The notes: a model not told the origin generated them from the letters alone. A stretch of 64,000 nt of DNA from Nocardia blacklockiae (GCF_015477355.1 NZ_JADLRJ010000001.1:682001-746000), one strand, 5' to 3'; positions 8,270-19,404 are shown, counted from the first letter of the stretch. Made by a program: numbers and translations.

Positions 8270-9054
8270 GACCACTCGCGCTCGTCACGGGAGCCTCGCG
8301 CGGCATCGGCTTCGCGCTGGCGGAGCAATTCGTCGGCCGCGGCTACGACGTCGTGGTCGCCGCCGAGGACGAGTCGATCGACGCGGCGGCCGCGACCCTG
8401 CGTGACGGCACCGCCGAGGTGCGCCCGGTCCGCGCCGACCTGCGCACCGAAGACGGTGTGCGGCAACTGTATCGGGCCGCGACCGCCGGCGGCCGCGACC
8501 TGGACGCCGTGGCGTTCAACGCGGGCGTCGGGCGCGGCGGCCCGTTCGTGGCGACCGAGCTCGCCGACGAACTCGACATCGTCGACGTGAACGTCCGCTC
8601 CACCGTGCATCTCGCGAAACTGGTGCTGCCCGGCATGGTCGAGCGGGGCGCGGGCAAGCTGCTGTTCACCTCCTCGGTCGCGGCGATGACGCCCGGCCCG
8701 CGCCAGGCGGTGTACGCGGCGTCGAAGTCGTTCGTGCAGTCGTTCGCCGAGGCGCTGCGGGAGGAGTTGCGCGACACGCACGTCACCGTGACGGCACTGC
8801 TGCCCGGGCCCACCGACACCGACTTCTTCCGCCGCGCGAAGCTGCTGTCGAGCCGAATGGGGCAGGGGCCCAAGGAAAGTCCCGACACTGTCGCGCGCCA
8901 GGGCGTCGACGCGCTGCTGCGCGGCGACCAGAAGGTCGTGGCCGGTTCGTTCGCGACCAAGGCCGCGGGACTGGTCACGCGGGTGCTGCCCGACACCCTC
9001 AAAGCGAAGGCCCACCACCTGGTTTCCGCGCCCGCGCGGAGCTTCCGGGCGTGA
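8266..9054 (+). CDS. SDR-family oxidoreductase
   Basis: Classical short-chain dehydrogenase, 262 residues: NAD(P)-binding TGASRGIG at the N-terminus, FNAG motif, catalytic Ser (TSSVAAM) and YxxxK (YAASK), all intact. The ATG at 8266 overlaps the preceding stop in ATGA. The lost alternative stop of the DUF2795 frame at 8238 would leave a 27-nt gap, so coupling depends on which frame is real. It is probably cotranscribed with the DUF2795 gene from the SigF-type promoter, which suggests a stress-related reductase. Substrate unknown. Confidence 0.88.
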   Translation: MRPLALVTGASRGIGFALAEQFVGRGYDVVVAAEDESIDAAAATLRDGTAEVRPVRADLRTEDGVRQLYRAATAGGRDLDAVAFNAGVGRGGPFVATELADELDIVDVNVRSTVHLAKLVLPGMVERGAGKLLFTSSVAAMTPGPRQAVYAASKSFVQSFAEALREELRDTHVTVTALLPGPTDTDFFRRAKLLSSRMGQGPKESPDTVARQGVDALLRGDQKVVAGSFATKAAGLVTRVLPDTLKAKAHHLVSAPARSFRA

Positions 9055-9067
9055 GACGCCGGGGCGC

Positions 9068-10135
9068 ATGAAGATCGTCGTCACCGGTGCGACCGGCAAT
9101 GTGGGCACCGCGCTGCTGCGCTCGCTCGACCCCGGGACGGAACCGGTCGGCATCGCCCGGCGCGTGCCGCCGCCGGACCGCGCGCCGTACTCGCGGGCGC
9201 GCTGGATCCGTTGCGACATCGGCGATCCCGCCGCCGACCCGGTCCTCGCCGACGCCTTCGCGGGCGCGGCCGCCGTGGTGCATCTCGCGTGGGCGGTCCA
9301 CCCGCACCGGGACGAGCCGCCGATGCACCGGACCAACACCGTCGGCACCGCGCGGGTGTTGCGGGCGGCCGCGGCGGCGGGTGTGCCGCACCTGGTGTGC
9401 GCGTCCTCCGCGGCGGCCTACCGTCCGGCGGCGCGCTGGCAGCGCGTCACCGAGGACGCGCCCCTGACCGGTGTTCCCGGCAGCGCCTACAGCCGCGGCA
9501 AGGCGCTGCTGGAAGCGCAACTGGACACCTTCGAGCGGCAGGCGGCCGGGACCCGGGTCGCCCGCCTGCGACCGTGCGGCATCGCGCAGGGCGACGCCGC
9601 CGGAGAACTCGCCGATTGGCTACTGCCGCACTGGTTTCCGCGCGCGGTGATCGGGCGGCGGTGGCTGCCGATCCCGCTCTGGGCGGACCTGCGGCTGCAA
9701 CTCGTGCACGCCGACGACGTCGCCGCGGCCATCGCGCTCGTGCTCCGGCAGCGTGCCGGGGGAGCGTTCAATCTCGCCGCCGAACCGGTACTGTCCGCCC
9801 GCGCACTCGCCGCCACGTTCGGCGGCCGGCGCGTCCCCGGGCCGCGCACCCTGATCTTCGCCGCGGCCCGGGCGAGCTGGCGGCTCGGGCTGCAACCCCT
9901 GCACCCCGGATGGCTCGCGCTCGCCGACCGCGCGTGCCTCGTCGACCCCGCCCGGGCGCGCCGCGAACTCGGCTGGCGGCCCCGGCACGACGCCACCGCC
10001 GTGTGCTCGGAACTCGCCGCGGCGATGCGAGCCGGGCGGACCGGACCGTCCGATCCGCTCGCACCCGAACGCCCGCACGGCCGAATCGGCCTGCCCACAC
10101 ACCAGAGTCAGGACCTCGCGCCCGACGACCCCTGA
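9068..10135 (+). CDS. NAD-dependent epimerase/dehydratase (extended SDR)
   Basis: A 355-residue extended SDR with the dinucleotide motif TGATGNVG at the extreme N-terminus and an active-site YSRGK about 140 residues in. Such proteins act on nucleotide sugars or related substrates; the C-terminal half gives no clear substrate hint. It follows the SDR gene by 13 nt and probably belongs to the same transcript as the DUF2795 gene. The C-terminal 30 residues are rich in Pro and charged residues and look disordered. Confidence 0.85.
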   Translation: MKIVVTGATGNVGTALLRSLDPGTEPVGIARRVPPPDRAPYSRARWIRCDIGDPAADPVLADAFAGAAAVVHLAWAVHPHRDEPPMHRTNTVGTARVLRAAAAAGVPHLVCASSAAAYRPAARWQRVTEDAPLTGVPGSAYSRGKALLEAQLDTFERQAAGTRVARLRPCGIAQGDAAGELADWLLPHWFPRAVIGRRWLPIPLWADLRLQLVHADDVAAAIALVLRQRAGGAFNLAAEPVLSARALAATFGGRRVPGPRTLIFAAARASWRLGLQPLHPGWLALADRACLVDPARARRELGWRPRHDATAVCSELAAAMRAGRTGPSDPLAPERPHGRIGLPTHQSQDLAPDDP

Positions 10136-10146
10136 TGAGCGTGGCG

Positions 10147-10171
10147 GCTTCGACGGTCCCCGCGCGGGTAT
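10147..10171 (+). promoter_or_regulatory. SigF-like promoter of the APC permease
   Basis: GCTT (10147-10150), 15 bp, then a perfect GGGTAT (10166-10171). One base differs from GTTT. The predicted start falls at about 10178-10181, on the ATG, so the mRNA would be leaderless. This also argues against the GTG at 10172 as the start. Confidence 0.45.
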
Positions 10172-10180
10172 GTGGTCGGT

Positions 10181-11518
10181 ATGGCCACTGCCTTGAAGCG
10201 CGCCGTGAGCACGCCGCTGCTGTACTTCTTCATCCTGGGCGATGTGCTCGGCGCCGGTGTGTACGTGCTGGTCGGCACCGTGGCGCAGGCGTCGGGCGGT
10301 GCGGTGTGGCTGCCGCTGGCGATCGCGCTCGGCCTGGCGACGCTGACCGCGGCGTCCTATGCGGAACTGGCGACCAAGTACCCGCGGGCGGGCGGGTCGG
10401 CGCATTACGTCACCAAGGCGCTCGGCCCGGCCGCCGGATCGCTGGTCGGATTCTGCATGCTCGCCGCTGGCGTGGTGTCGGTGGGCGCGCTGAGCCGGGC
10501 GTTCGCCGGAGACTATCTGCAGGCGCTGGTATCGACCCCGATGGTGGCGGTCGTGGTGGTGTTCCTGGCCGCGCTCGCGCTGCTGAACATCCGCGGCATC
10601 AAGGAATCGCTGGGCGCGAACGTCGCGGCGAGCCTGATCGAACTCTGCGGACTGCTGCTGATCATCGGACTGGGACTGTGGCTGATGGCGCGCGGCGACG
10701 CCGACCCGGCCCGGCTCACCCACGTCGGCACCGCGGAACACGGGCCGGTCCCGGCCGTCCTGGCGGGCACGGTGCTGGCCTTCTACTCCTTCGTCGGCTT
10801 CGAGACCTCGGTGAATCTCGCGGAGGAGGTTCGCGATCCGCGGCGTTCCTATCCCACCGCGCTGTTCGGTGCGCTGCTCACCGCCGGGGTGGTGTACGTG
10901 CTGGTCGGCGTCGTCGCCAGTGCCGTGGTGCCCACCGAGGAATTGGCGCGCTCCAGCGGACCGCTGCTCGAGGTGGTGCGCGCGGCCGATGTGGTGCCCG
11001 AACGGCTGTTCAGCGTCATCGCGCTGGTCGCGGTCGCCAACGGCGCGCTGCTGACCGGCATCATGGCCTCGCGGCTGGCCTACGGCATGGCCCGCGAGGG
11101 CCTGCTGCCCGCGGTGCTGGCGCGGGTCCTGCCCGGCCGCCGCACGCCGTGGGTCGCGGTGCTGGTCACCTCCGGCATCTCCCTCGCGCTCGCGCTCACC
11201 GGCGAGGTCGCCACCCTCGCCGAAACCCTTGTGCTCCTGCTGCTCGTGGTGTTCTCGGCCGTGAACGCCGCGGTCCTCATCCAGCGCCGCGACCCGGGCG
11301 ACCGTCCGCATTTCCGCGTGCCGACCGTGGTGCCGTGGCTGGGCCTGGCGTCGTGCCTGTTCCTGTTCACGCGCATCGGCGCGCAGGTGTGGGCGCGCGG
11401 CTCGATCCTGGTCGGCCTGGGCGTGCTGCTCGCGGTCGTCAACGCCGTGCGCCGCCGCCGCTCCGGCGCGCGCCCGGACCCGGCTCCCGTCGCCGCCGAA
11501 TCCGGCACGAATTCCTAG
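10181..11518 (+). CDS. APC-superfamily amino-acid permease
   Basis: Integral membrane transporter of about 445 residues with roughly twelve hydrophobic segments. The N-terminal segment has the family glycine-rich unwound helix (ILGDVLGAGVYVLVG), and the cytoplasmic motif EEVRDPRRSYP after the sixth helix region is typical of APC amino-acid/polyamine permeases. Substrate cannot be assigned. ATG 10181 is chosen over GTG 10172, which would fall at the edge of a SigF-like promoter. There is no partner gene immediately downstream. Confidence 0.86.
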   Translation: MATALKRAVSTPLLYFFILGDVLGAGVYVLVGTVAQASGGAVWLPLAIALGLATLTAASYAELATKYPRAGGSAHYVTKALGPAAGSLVGFCMLAAGVVSVGALSRAFAGDYLQALVSTPMVAVVVVFLAALALLNIRGIKESLGANVAASLIELCGLLLIIGLGLWLMARGDADPARLTHVGTAEHGPVPAVLAGTVLAFYSFVGFETSVNLAEEVRDPRRSYPTALFGALLTAGVVYVLVGVVASAVVPTEELARSSGPLLEVVRAADVVPERLFSVIALVAVANGALLTGIMASRLAYGMAREGLLPAVLARVLPGRRTPWVAVLVTSGISLALALTGEVATLAETLVLLLLVVFSAVNAAVLIQRRDPGDRPHFRVPTVVPWLGLASCLFLFTRIGAQVWARGSILVGLGVLLAVVNAVRRRRSGARPDPAPVAAESGTNS

Positions 11519-11520
11519 CG

Positions 11521-11538
11521 CGCGAACCCGTATTCGCG
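11521..11538 (+). terminator. Short hairpin after the APC permease gene
   Basis: CGCGAA and TTCGCG form a 6-bp stem with a 6-nt loop directly after the TAG stop at 11516-11518. No T-run follows, as is common in this GC-rich group. Confidence 0.35.
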
Positions 11539-11548
11539 TCGGCCGCAA

Positions 11549-11573
11549 GTTTGTCGGCATCGGCGCGCGGTAG
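11549..11573 (+). promoter_or_regulatory. Weak SigF-like promoter of the SRPBCC gene
   Basis: GTTT (11549-11552), 15 bp, CGGTAG (11568-11573). Spacing is exact, but the -10 differs from GGGTAT at its first and last base. Confidence 0.3.
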
Positions 11574-11630
11574 TCGGGACAGGAGATCCGGTCGCGCCGC
11601 GACGGAGCCGACGACGAAAGCGAAGTGCTG

Positions 11631-12074
11631 ATGACCGAAGTGGAATTGCGTATACCCGTCTCGGCGCAAGCGATATTCGACGTGCTCGCCGACGGCTGGT
11701 CCTACACCAATTGGGTGGTGGGCGCGTCGCATATTCGCGACGTCGACGACGGCTGGCCCGCACCCGGCACGCGAATTCATCACAGCGTGGGGCCGTGGCC
11801 GTTCATGGTCAGCGACACCACCAAGGTGCTGACCGTCGATCCGCCGTATGCACTCGAACTCGAGGCGCGACTGTGGCCGTTCGGCGCGGCGACCGTGCGC
11901 ATGGAATTGACCGAGGCGGAGCCCGGCGTCACCGACGTGCGCATGATCGAACAGGCGACCGCGGGCCCGGGACGGTTCGCGCCAGAGCCCGCGCAGGCGC
12001 TGCTGCTGCGTCCCCGCAACAAGGAATCGCTGGCCAGACTGTCCTCCATCGCCCGCGGCACGCACCGGCACTGA
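11631..12074 (+). CDS. SRPBCC-superfamily protein
   Basis: A 147-residue soluble protein with the polyketide-cyclase/START-like pattern: VELRIPVSAQAIFDVLADG at the N-terminus, then alternating strands and a long C-terminal helix. Members bind hydrophobic ligands or lipids in a deep cavity; nothing identifies the ligand here. A GTG at 11625 is also in frame. A weak SigF-like promoter lies upstream. The gene converges on the small membrane protein at 12086. Confidence 0.8.
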   Translation: MTEVELRIPVSAQAIFDVLADGWSYTNWVVGASHIRDVDDGWPAPGTRIHHSVGPWPFMVSDTTKVLTVDPPYALELEARLWPFGAATVRMELTEAEPGVTDVRMIEQATAGPGRFAPEPAQALLLRPRNKESLARLSSIARGTHRH

Positions 12075-12085
12075 GCGCGCGACGG

Positions 12086-12223
12086 TCAGATATCGGCCTT
12101 GCGGCTGCCCTCGTTGCCCATGATCTGGTCCTGCTCCCGTGCCACCCGGTCGGACCTGCGGCGCCGAATCATCATGATGGCGACCAGGACGGGAATGACG
12201 AGCAGTATCAACAGAAATTCCAT
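12086..12223 (-). CDS. 45-residue single-pass membrane protein
   Basis: A very small protein: one hydrophobic helix at residues 2-18 (EFLLILLVIPVLVAIMM) followed by RRRR and a charged tail, so the N-terminus is predicted outside and the C-terminus in the cytoplasm. The ATG at 12223 has a GGAAAGG site 9 nt upstream. A longer in-frame start at 12289 is unlikely because it would fall at the SigF-type promoter. That promoter and the divergent sigma-factor gene make it a likely stress-induced membrane protein. I do not recognise a family. Confidence 0.65.
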   Translation of the reverse strand: MEFLLILLVIPVLVAIMMIRRRRSDRVAREQDQIMGNEGSRKADI

Positions 12224-12266
12224 ATCGGTGCACCTTTCCGCACGGCGGACAACCCCTGTCGCGGCT

Positions 12267-12291
12267 CTACCCGGCACCACCTCGCACAAAC
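12267..12291 (-). promoter_or_regulatory. SigB/SigF-type promoter of the small membrane protein
   Basis: Read on the minus strand: GTTT (12291-12288), exactly 15 bp, GGGTAG (12272-12267). The start would be near 12260, leaving a leader of about 37 nt before the ATG at 12223. Confidence 0.6.
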
Positions 12292-12486
12292 CCGTTCCCG
12301 TCGTCGGTCACGCAAACCGTTCGGTGCCGAGTTTTCGTTTTCTGGCCTGGCGATCGCGTGCACAGTGCGTATACCGCACTGGTGGTGAACCGGCAGGCCT
12401 GGAAGACTGGCCGTGCGGCTCGCGGGATCTGCCGGTTGAGTATCCAGCCGGTTCTTTTCGCAGACGAAGCCGCTGGAGGTGGCGCA

Positions 12487-13287
12487 GTGACAATCGAACT
12501 CGCCCCGGATCGAGGTCGACGTGGCCACGACCCTTATGACGGCATCGAATCGACTCTGAAGGAATTGGCGGCCCTGCCGCCGGACTGCGCGCAACGGCGC
12601 GCGCTACGCGACGACATCGTGCGGCGGTGCCTGCCGCTGGCCGACCACATCGCCCGCCGGTACGCCGGCCGCGGCGAGACCTACGACGACCTGCACCAGA
12701 TCGCGAGCGTGGGACTGGTACTCGCGATCGACCGGTTCGACCCCGCACGCGGGGACTCGTTCCTCGCCTTCGCCGTGCCCACCATCATGGGCGAGGTGCG
12801 GCGGCATTTCCGCGACTACACCTGGTCGGTGCGGGTGCCGCGGCGCACCAAGGAAACTCAGCAGCTCATCGGGCCCGCGGTCGAGACGCTGGCGCAGCGG
12901 CTGGGCCGCACGCCGCGGGCGGTGGACATCGCCCTCAAGCTCGGCGTCGACATGAATGAGGTGGTCCAGGCGCTGCTCGCGTCCAACGCCTACCGCGCCG
13001 ACTCGATGGACGCCCGCACCGGCGACGAGACCTCCGGTACCGCCGCCTCGGTGGCGGAGACGGTCGGCAGCGAGGATCCCGAATACGAACTGACCGAACA
13101 GGCCATCGTCGCGGGCCCGCTGCTCGCCGAACTGCCCGAGGACAAGCGGCAGCTGCTCTACCTGCGCTTCTTCTGCGGACAGACCCAGTCGGAGATCGCC
13201 AAGCAGTTCGGCGTGTCGCAGATGCACATCTCCCGCCTGCTCGCGCAGACCTTGGCGACCCTGCGCGAACACGCCTTCGGCGAGTGA
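12487..13287 (+). CDS. SigB/SigF-family RNA polymerase sigma factor
   Basis: A 266-residue group 3 sigma factor for general stress. Region 2 is clear (LPLADHIARRYAGRGETYDDLHQIASVGL, FLAFAVPTIMGEVRRHFRD), region 3 follows (VPRRTKETQQL), and region 4 has LYLRFFCGQTQSEIAKQFGVSQMHISRLL. The GTG at 12487 is chosen because GGAGG (12475-12479) precedes it; the longer frame from 12358 adds an unrelated leader. No anti-sigma factor gene is adjacent; the RsbW-like domain at 27.5 kb is a candidate partner. Several promoters of its expected type occur in this window. I see no such promoter before the sigma gene itself. Confidence 0.92.
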   Translation: MTIELAPDRGRRGHDPYDGIESTLKELAALPPDCAQRRALRDDIVRRCLPLADHIARRYAGRGETYDDLHQIASVGLVLAIDRFDPARGDSFLAFAVPTIMGEVRRHFRDYTWSVRVPRRTKETQQLIGPAVETLAQRLGRTPRAVDIALKLGVDMNEVVQALLASNAYRADSMDARTGDETSGTAASVAETVGSEDPEYELTEQAIVAGPLLAELPEDKRQLLYLRFFCGQTQSEIAKQFGVSQMHISRLLAQTLATLREHAFGE

Positions 13288-13292
13288 GTTGC

Positions 13293-13323
13293 CGCGGTGG
13301 GCGCGCGTGTCGCGCCCACCGCG
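13293..13323. terminator. Bidirectional hairpin between sigma and LLM genes
   Basis: A perfect 13-bp stem (CGCGGTGGGCGCG, 13293-13305, with its complement at 13311-13323) around a 5-nt loop, in the 63-nt gap between convergent stops. No T-run is present on either strand, but the stem is very stable. Confidence 0.7.
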
Positions 13324-13350
13324 TTCACCGGTGCGGCCGCCCGGCGGCGC

Positions 13351-14241
13351 TCACCGCAGGTGTTCGATCACCTGTGCCAGCGCCGACATCCGCGGTTCGG
13401 CCACCGAGAAATGGGTGATCCCGTAAGCGTCGCGGTAGTGGCGCAGAGTGTCGGCGATGGTCTGCGGCGACCCTCGCAGCACGCCGGGCAGATAGGTCAG
13501 CTGGGTGTCGGACAGCTGCGCGTGGAACATGCGCGGCATGGTCAGGTCGGTCTCGCCGCCTTCCTCCACCGTCAGCACGGTCATGCCCAGTTCGAGGCCG
13601 GCGAAGCGGTCGCCCGCCGCCTCGCGCACGAACTCCACCCGGCGGGCCAGCGCGTCGAGGCCGGCTTGCCGCGAGGAGAGGCCCGCGTCGACGGGCACCC
13701 CGGCCAGCGCGACGGTGTCGGCGTGCTCGGCCGCCACCCGCACCAGCCGGTCGCCGCGCCCGGCGATCAGCAGCGGGATGTGTCGGCGGACCGGCGGCTG
13801 ATGCCCGTTCGCGAACAGCCCGCGCAGCTCGGTGACAGTCTCGCGCAGGAACTCGATGCGCCGGCGGCCGCTCGGGAACGGCAGCCCGGCCGCCTCGAAC
13901 TCGGGCGCCGCGAAATCCGGTCCCGCGCCGAGGCCGAACTCGAGCCGGCCGTCGGTGAGCTGGTCCACCGTGGCGACCTCGCGAGCCAGCAGGGCGGGCC
14001 GGTAGAAGCCCGCGTTGAGCACCATGGTGCCCACCCGCACCCGCGTCGTGGCCTCCGCCAGCGTGATCAGCGTGGGGAACGGCGCGGTCATGCCGAGGTG
14101 GTCGGGCAGCTGGACCACGTCGTAGCCGAGGTCCTCGGCCCGGCGCGCCTTGTCCCGCCACTGCGCGCGCGAGTCCGCGCCGTGCAGGCCGACGGCGAAT
14201 CGAAAGGGTCGCGGCGCCAAGGTCTTCCGATCTTCGTTCAC
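13351..14241 (-). CDS. LLM-class F420-dependent oxidoreductase
   Basis: A 296-residue luciferase-like monooxygenase-fold enzyme that would use reduced F420 (or flavin) to reduce or oxidise a small substrate. Visible features: [15 protein letters not shown] at the N-terminus, [45 protein letters not shown] and the GLGAG motif, as in the actinobacterial family I recall as TIGR03621. The GTG at 14241 has a TAGCGT hexamer 6 nt upstream, so the mRNA may be leaderless. It is divergent from furA and convergent with the sigma gene. Substrate unknown. Confidence 0.87.
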   Translation of the reverse strand: MNEDRKTLAPRPFRFAVGLHGADSRAQWRDKARRAEDLGYDVVQLPDHLGMTAPFPTLITLAEATTRVRVGTMVLNAGFYRPALLAREVATVDQLTDGRLEFGLGAGPDFAAPEFEAAGLPFPSGRRRIEFLRETVTELRGLFANGHQPPVRRHIPLLIAGRGDRLVRVAAEHADTVALAGVPVDAGLSSRQAGLDALARRVEFVREAAGDRFAGLELGMTVLTVEEGGETDLTMPRMFHAQLSDTQLTYLPGVLRGSPQTIADTLRHYRDAYGITHFSVAEPRMSALAQVIEHLR

Positions 14242-14247
14242 GCTCCC

Positions 14248-14253
14248 ACGCTA
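14248..14253 (-). promoter_or_regulatory. -10 element of probable leaderless promoter (LLM gene)
   Basis: TAGCGT on the minus strand ends 6 nt before the GTG at 14241, which would place the transcription start at the start codon. Confidence 0.45.
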
Positions 14254-14295
14254 GCCGATCGCGCCGACCGGCCGCGCCGGTCGGAAGCCCCATGC

Positions 14296-14324
14296 TTGAC
14301 TCGTTCCAGAGAAGGGACCAGACT
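14296..14324 (+). promoter_or_regulatory. furA promoter and probable FurA operator
   Basis: -35 TTGACT (14296-14301), 17-bp spacer, -10-like CAGACT (14319-14324), with the GTG of furA at 14332. The stretch from CTTGACTCGTTCCAGA onward closely resembles the FurA-bound promoter of mycobacterial furA as I recall it. The predicted start falls on the GTG, so furA is probably leaderless and self-repressed through this site. Confidence 0.6.
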
Positions 14325-14331
14325 CTCGACT

Positions 14332-17038
<2,707 letters not shown>

Positions 17039-17054
17039 GCCTTTCCGCACGATC

Positions 17055-17086
17055 TCGGGCCGGTACCCGCGGGTACCGGCCCGAGT
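17055..17086 (+). terminator. katG terminator, perfect 32-nt inverted repeat
   Basis: The arms at 17055-17070 and 17071-17086 are exactly complementary (CTCGGGCCGGTACCCG and its complement), starting 16 nt after the katG stop. The hairpin would need to open a few central bases for a loop. A short T-containing stretch (TCCGTTCC) follows. Confidence 0.75.
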
Positions 17087-17152
17087 CCGTTCCCTGCCCG
17101 CTGGTGGGAAGTGCGAGAATGAGCGCAACGGTGCGAAACGGGGAGCCGGGGA

Positions 17153-18040
17153 ATGGATTTCAAGGTCGTTGCCGATGTCGCGCTGACCGTCGGCCTGCCG
17201 GTGCTCGGCGCGGCGCTGGTGCCGGGCCCGCTGGGCGGCATGATCGGGGGCGCGGTCGGCGGGGCGATCGGCGGATATCTCGACGCCAAGGTGCACGGTG
17301 AGAATTCGGCCGACACCCTCACCGACACCGTGATGGGCGCCGCGCTCGGCGGGCTGGGCGGCCGCCTCGGCGGGAAACTGGGCGCGAAGCTGCTGGACAA
17401 GATCGCCGCCGAGAGCCGCGCCGGCTGGCGGCCCGCGAACCGCATCGCGCGGTTCCGCAACACCTTCGGCCCCAGCATCCCGCAGGCGGTGCTGGCCGGC
17501 GCGGGCAGCGGGTTCGCGCGCTCGGTCTCGAACAAGCGCGAGCGGCAGACGTCGGCGGCGGAGGTGCCCGAGGTTCGCAAACCGGCCGGGCTGGCGCCGA
17601 AGGTCGACGCGCTCTACAACGAGCTGCCCGGCCTGTTCGGCCAGGCGTCGTCGGTGCTCGGCGGCCCCGGTCCGGCCACGAAATACACTGCCGCCCCGGT
17701 CAAGTCGTCCTCGACGCTGCGAGCGCCGCAGGGTCGCAGCGGCATCGACACCTACGACGCGACCCGCCGCTCGCTCGACGGCACCGTCGCCGCGACCGAC
17801 GCGAGCGACCGGCAGGTCGCCGACGCGGTGCGCGTGGCCGCCGCCTCCTCCGCCGCGGCCCACACGACGCTCGCCAACACCGTCGACGGCCTGAACCGCC
17901 ACGCCGACGCCTCGCCCCGCGGCATCGACCCCAACACCTTCGCGCTCACCGCGCTCGACCGCGCCGTCGGCGGCACCCAGCAGATCCTCGCCGACACCCA
18001 GGCCGCCGGCGCCAAACTCGCCGCCACCCTCCCGGCCTGA
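17153..18040 (+). CDS. Unknown protein with glycine-zipper-like N-terminus
   Basis: I do not recognise this 295-residue protein. Residues 13-80 are rich in Gly and Ala with regular GxxxG spacing (LGGMIGGAVGGAIGGYLDAK, ALGGLGGRLGGKLGAK), like glycine-zipper membrane segments. The middle (about 125-175) is polar. The C-terminal 110 residues are Ala-rich and helical with evenly spaced polar residues, suggesting a coiled or bundle structure. GGGGA precedes the ATG. It follows katG after a terminator and converges on the TetR gene, so it is probably transcribed alone. Membrane association is inferred only from composition. Confidence 0.7.
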   Translation: MDFKVVADVALTVGLPVLGAALVPGPLGGMIGGAVGGAIGGYLDAKVHGENSADTLTDTVMGAALGGLGGRLGGKLGAKLLDKIAAESRAGWRPANRIARFRNTFGPSIPQAVLAGAGSGFARSVSNKRERQTSAAEVPEVRKPAGLAPKVDALYNELPGLFGQASSVLGGPGPATKYTAAPVKSSSTLRAPQGRSGIDTYDATRRSLDGTVAATDASDRQVADAVRVAAASSAAAHTTLANTVDGLNRHADASPRGIDPNTFALTALDRAVGGTQQILADTQAAGAKLAATLPA

Positions 18041-18090
18041 GCGGGCTTCGAAAGACTCTGTCGGACAAGCGCTCTCGCGGTGCCACGCAC

Positions 18091-18108
18091 AGGTGTCCGC
18101 CGACACCT
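18091..18108. terminator. Hairpin between convergent unknown and TetR genes
   Basis: AGGTGTC and GACACCT form a perfect 7-bp stem with a 4-nt loop (CGCC) in the 77-nt convergent gap. Confidence 0.45.
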
Positions 18109-18117
18109 CCAGGGCGG

Positions 18118-18840
18118 CTACTCCGCAGCGCCGTCCGCTCGCGCCGCGGCCGACCGCCCGGCGTGTTCGAGCAGGCAGGTCAGGCCGTATTCGAAATTGC
18201 GGTCGTCCGGTGCGCTGCTGTGCAGCCCCAGGGCGCTCGCGCGGGCCAGCAGCGGCGTGGTCTCCGGGGAGATGGCCGGGTTCTCGTAGTAGCGGCCGGA
18301 ACCGGCCCGCGCCTCCCGGTTCTTGTCGTAGAGCCGTTGCAGCACAACGGATCCGCAGACGTGCAACTGGATCGCCGAGTAGGTGTCCACCGCCTCCTCG
18401 ACCGTCAGGCCCGCCGCGACGAGGTGCGCGATCACCTGCTCGGTCTGCCGCGCGCCGAGCTGGGCGGCCTGTGCGCTGAGCGCCGACCGGAACAGGATCA
18501 GGTCGCAGAGGATCGGGTTGTCCAGGAACGTCGCGCGCATGGTGCGGGCGTGCGCGCGCAGCGACTCGCGCCAGTCGCCCGCCTCGACGAACGGCGTGAC
18601 GGCCGAGAGGTATTGGCGCAGCGCGCGATCGGTCATCGCGGCGAGCAGCTCGTCCTTCTTGCGGAAGTACCAGTAGATGCTGGTGACGCCGACGTCGAGG
18701 TGCTTGCCCAGCATCGGCATGCTCAGATTGTCCAGCGACACCTCCTCCGCGAGTGCGAAGGCGCCGTCGAGGATGTCCTCGGGGTTGAGGGAGCCGCGCT
18801 CGCGCCGGGGCCGTTTCTCCGCGGCCGCCCGCTTCGCCAT
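18118..18840 (-). CDS. TetR/AcrR-family repressor
   Basis: A 240-residue repressor. The N-terminal helix-turn-helix is clear: NPEDILDGAFALAEEVSLDNLSMPMLGKHLDVGVTSIYWYFRKKDELLAAM. The C-terminal ligand domain resembles the TetR_C group with a helix ending LHVCGSVVLQRLYD. The ATG at 18840 has GGAGGTGG upstream; the longer frame to 18921 is discarded. It lies downstream of, and in the same direction as, the unknown gene at 18964-19404. The dyad over that gene's promoter (19450-19466) is a plausible binding site for this protein. Confidence 0.86.
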   Translation of the reverse strand: MAKRAAAEKRPRRERGSLNPEDILDGAFALAEEVSLDNLSMPMLGKHLDVGVTSIYWYFRKKDELLAAMTDRALRQYLSAVTPFVEAGDWRESLRAHARTMRATFLDNPILCDLILFRSALSAQAAQLGARQTEQVIAHLVAAGLTVEEAVDTYSAIQLHVCGSVVLQRLYDKNREARAGSGRYYENPAISPETTPLLARASALGLHSSAPDDRNFEYGLTCLLEHAGRSAAARADGAAE

Positions 18841-18963
18841 GTCCGCGCCCACCTCCGTGCCGTATGCTCCGTAGTCGAACCCGGACCGGGTAACCGACAG
18901 CAACTGCGATGGTACCCGCAACCGTAGCCCGTACCGCGGGGCATTCGGTGGGCGCGGAAGCCG

Positions 18964-19404
18964 TCAGGCGACGAGGTCGTCCTGCTCGAGGGGTGCGAAG
19001 AAGGCGTTCACGCCGGGGCCGGTGAGCGCGTCGGCGAGGGCGACGAAATCGTAGGCCGCCGTGTGGTTTCCGGGGACACGGCCGATGCGGGCCAGGTGCT
19101 CGTGCTCGCGATCGGGCAGCAGTGCCCGGTGCAACCGGGACAGGTCGGCAAGCTCGCCCGACGCCGCGGCGCGGGTGATCATCAGGTGCAGGCACAGCTG
19201 CTGGGCGGGCGTGGTGGGCCTCGGGTCGAGGCCGAGCGTGAACGTCCGGACCAGATTGTCGAAGGTCTGCTCGACGTAGTGCAGGAACACCGGGCGCGGG
19301 CTGTGCAGCACCTTCTCGCGCACCTCCTGCGCGAGGTCGGCGCCCGCCGCGATCAGCGCCTGCGCCGTCCGGGGTGAGAGACCGGCGATGTCGAAGCCAC
19401 TCAT
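18964..19404 (-). CDS. Unknown 146-residue protein upstream of TetR
   Basis: I do not recognise a family. The protein is soluble and mostly helical (LSPRTAQALIAAGADLAQEVREKVL, FLHYVEQTFDNLVRTF, LCLHLMITRAAAS), with no signal peptide. The ATG at 19404 follows GGAG in GCAAGGAGACATC; the frame extends further to 19461 but through the promoter. It is the first gene of a probable two-gene operon with the TetR repressor, so expression is likely controlled by that repressor. Confidence 0.7.
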   Translation of the reverse strand: MSGFDIAGLSPRTAQALIAAGADLAQEVREKVLHSPRPVFLHYVEQTFDNLVRTFTLGLDPRPTTPAQQLCLHLMITRAAASGELADLSRLHRALLPDREHEHLARIGRVPGNHTAAYDFVALADALTGPGVNAFFAPLEQDDLVA

